From positions 1 to 28,430 of the forward strand of contig JAWQRN010000557.1 in NCBI GenBank assembly GCA_033557685.1: 28,430 nucleotides of DNA, in the 5' to 3' direction. Positions 28,401 to 28,430 of this stretch are shown piece after piece. The number at the start of each line of letters is the position of its first letter. Position 1 is the first letter of the stretch. Both the position numbers and the translations under genes were made by a program. The notes below the pieces were generated by a model, which did not search any database, was not told the DNA's origin, and saw only the letters and a program-made list of their open reading frames with translations. This stretch comes from Sperchopsis tessellata (Eukaryota > Arthropoda > Insecta > Coleoptera > Hydrophilidae).

Positions 28401-28430
28401 GTGTTGTGTATCTGTTCGTAACGATATATA

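Noticed and set aside
1..28430. CRISPR arrays, bacterial operons, rRNA and tRNA genes
   Set aside because: No spaced identical repeats, ribosome-binding-site gene strings or conserved RNA cores were seen; the content is eukaryotic repeat DNA.

Overview
This is an AT-rich eukaryotic window with the texture of intergenic DNA in a large, repeat-laden arthropod (probably insect) genome. Protein similarity was judged by eye. The recognisable content is transposable elements: RTE-type and jockey/CR1-like LINEs, mariner, piggyBac and DUF4817-type Tc1/mariner-superfamily transposons, an inverted-repeat element, and long (TA)n runs. I found no intact host gene, rRNA, tRNA or CRISPR array. Every recognised coding region is broken by stops, frameshifts or deletions, so most of the longer open frames are relics or chance.

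Layout. 1-2354: mostly featureless AT-rich DNA, with a hammerhead-like motif (1156-1190) and a rearranged copy of an inverted-repeat family (1767-1890). 2355-2834: the best copy of that family, a 458-bp foldback element between 11-bp direct repeats, whose two arms each carry a hammerhead-like segment. 2940-4509: a decayed mariner transposase split by a 5'-truncated RTE LINE (3257-3936) with an 11-bp target-site duplication. 4719-5060: imperfect direct repeats. 6424-7815: a second RTE relic, followed directly by a piggyBac C-terminus (7830-8206). 8725-8815: an 18/21-nt tandem repeat. 9060-9720: a GC-richer island of unknown nature. 11110-12464: a jockey-like LINE tail on the minus strand abutting a deleted mariner with both TIRs. 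13436-13650: a small LINE RT scrap. 14270-16382: the longest RTE relic (5' leader, endonuclease, start of RT). 16397-16925: a minus-strand DUF4817-type transposase with an internal deletion. 17076-19133: T-rich, internally repetitive DNA that could be an LTR. 19455-19690: another LINE RT scrap. 19763-20963: a 1.2-kb mariner, nearly complete in structure, with TIRs and TA duplications. 21290-21760: a fourth RTE relic. 22215-23560: a DUF4817-type transposase bracketed by long inverted repeats. 23875-23960: a third foldback-family fragment. 24059-25303: a 1.25-kb inverted repeat of unrecognised identity. 26256-27407: two copies of an unassigned direct repeat. 27890-28430: an unplaced ORF and a perfect hairpin.

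The elements do not work together as a pathway. They record successive insertions, two of them plausibly nested: RTE into mariner, and mariner into a jockey-like LINE. The least explained structures are the foldback family with its hammerhead-like cores and 11-bp duplication, the long-inverted-repeat DUF4817 element, and the 24-25 kb inverted repeat.
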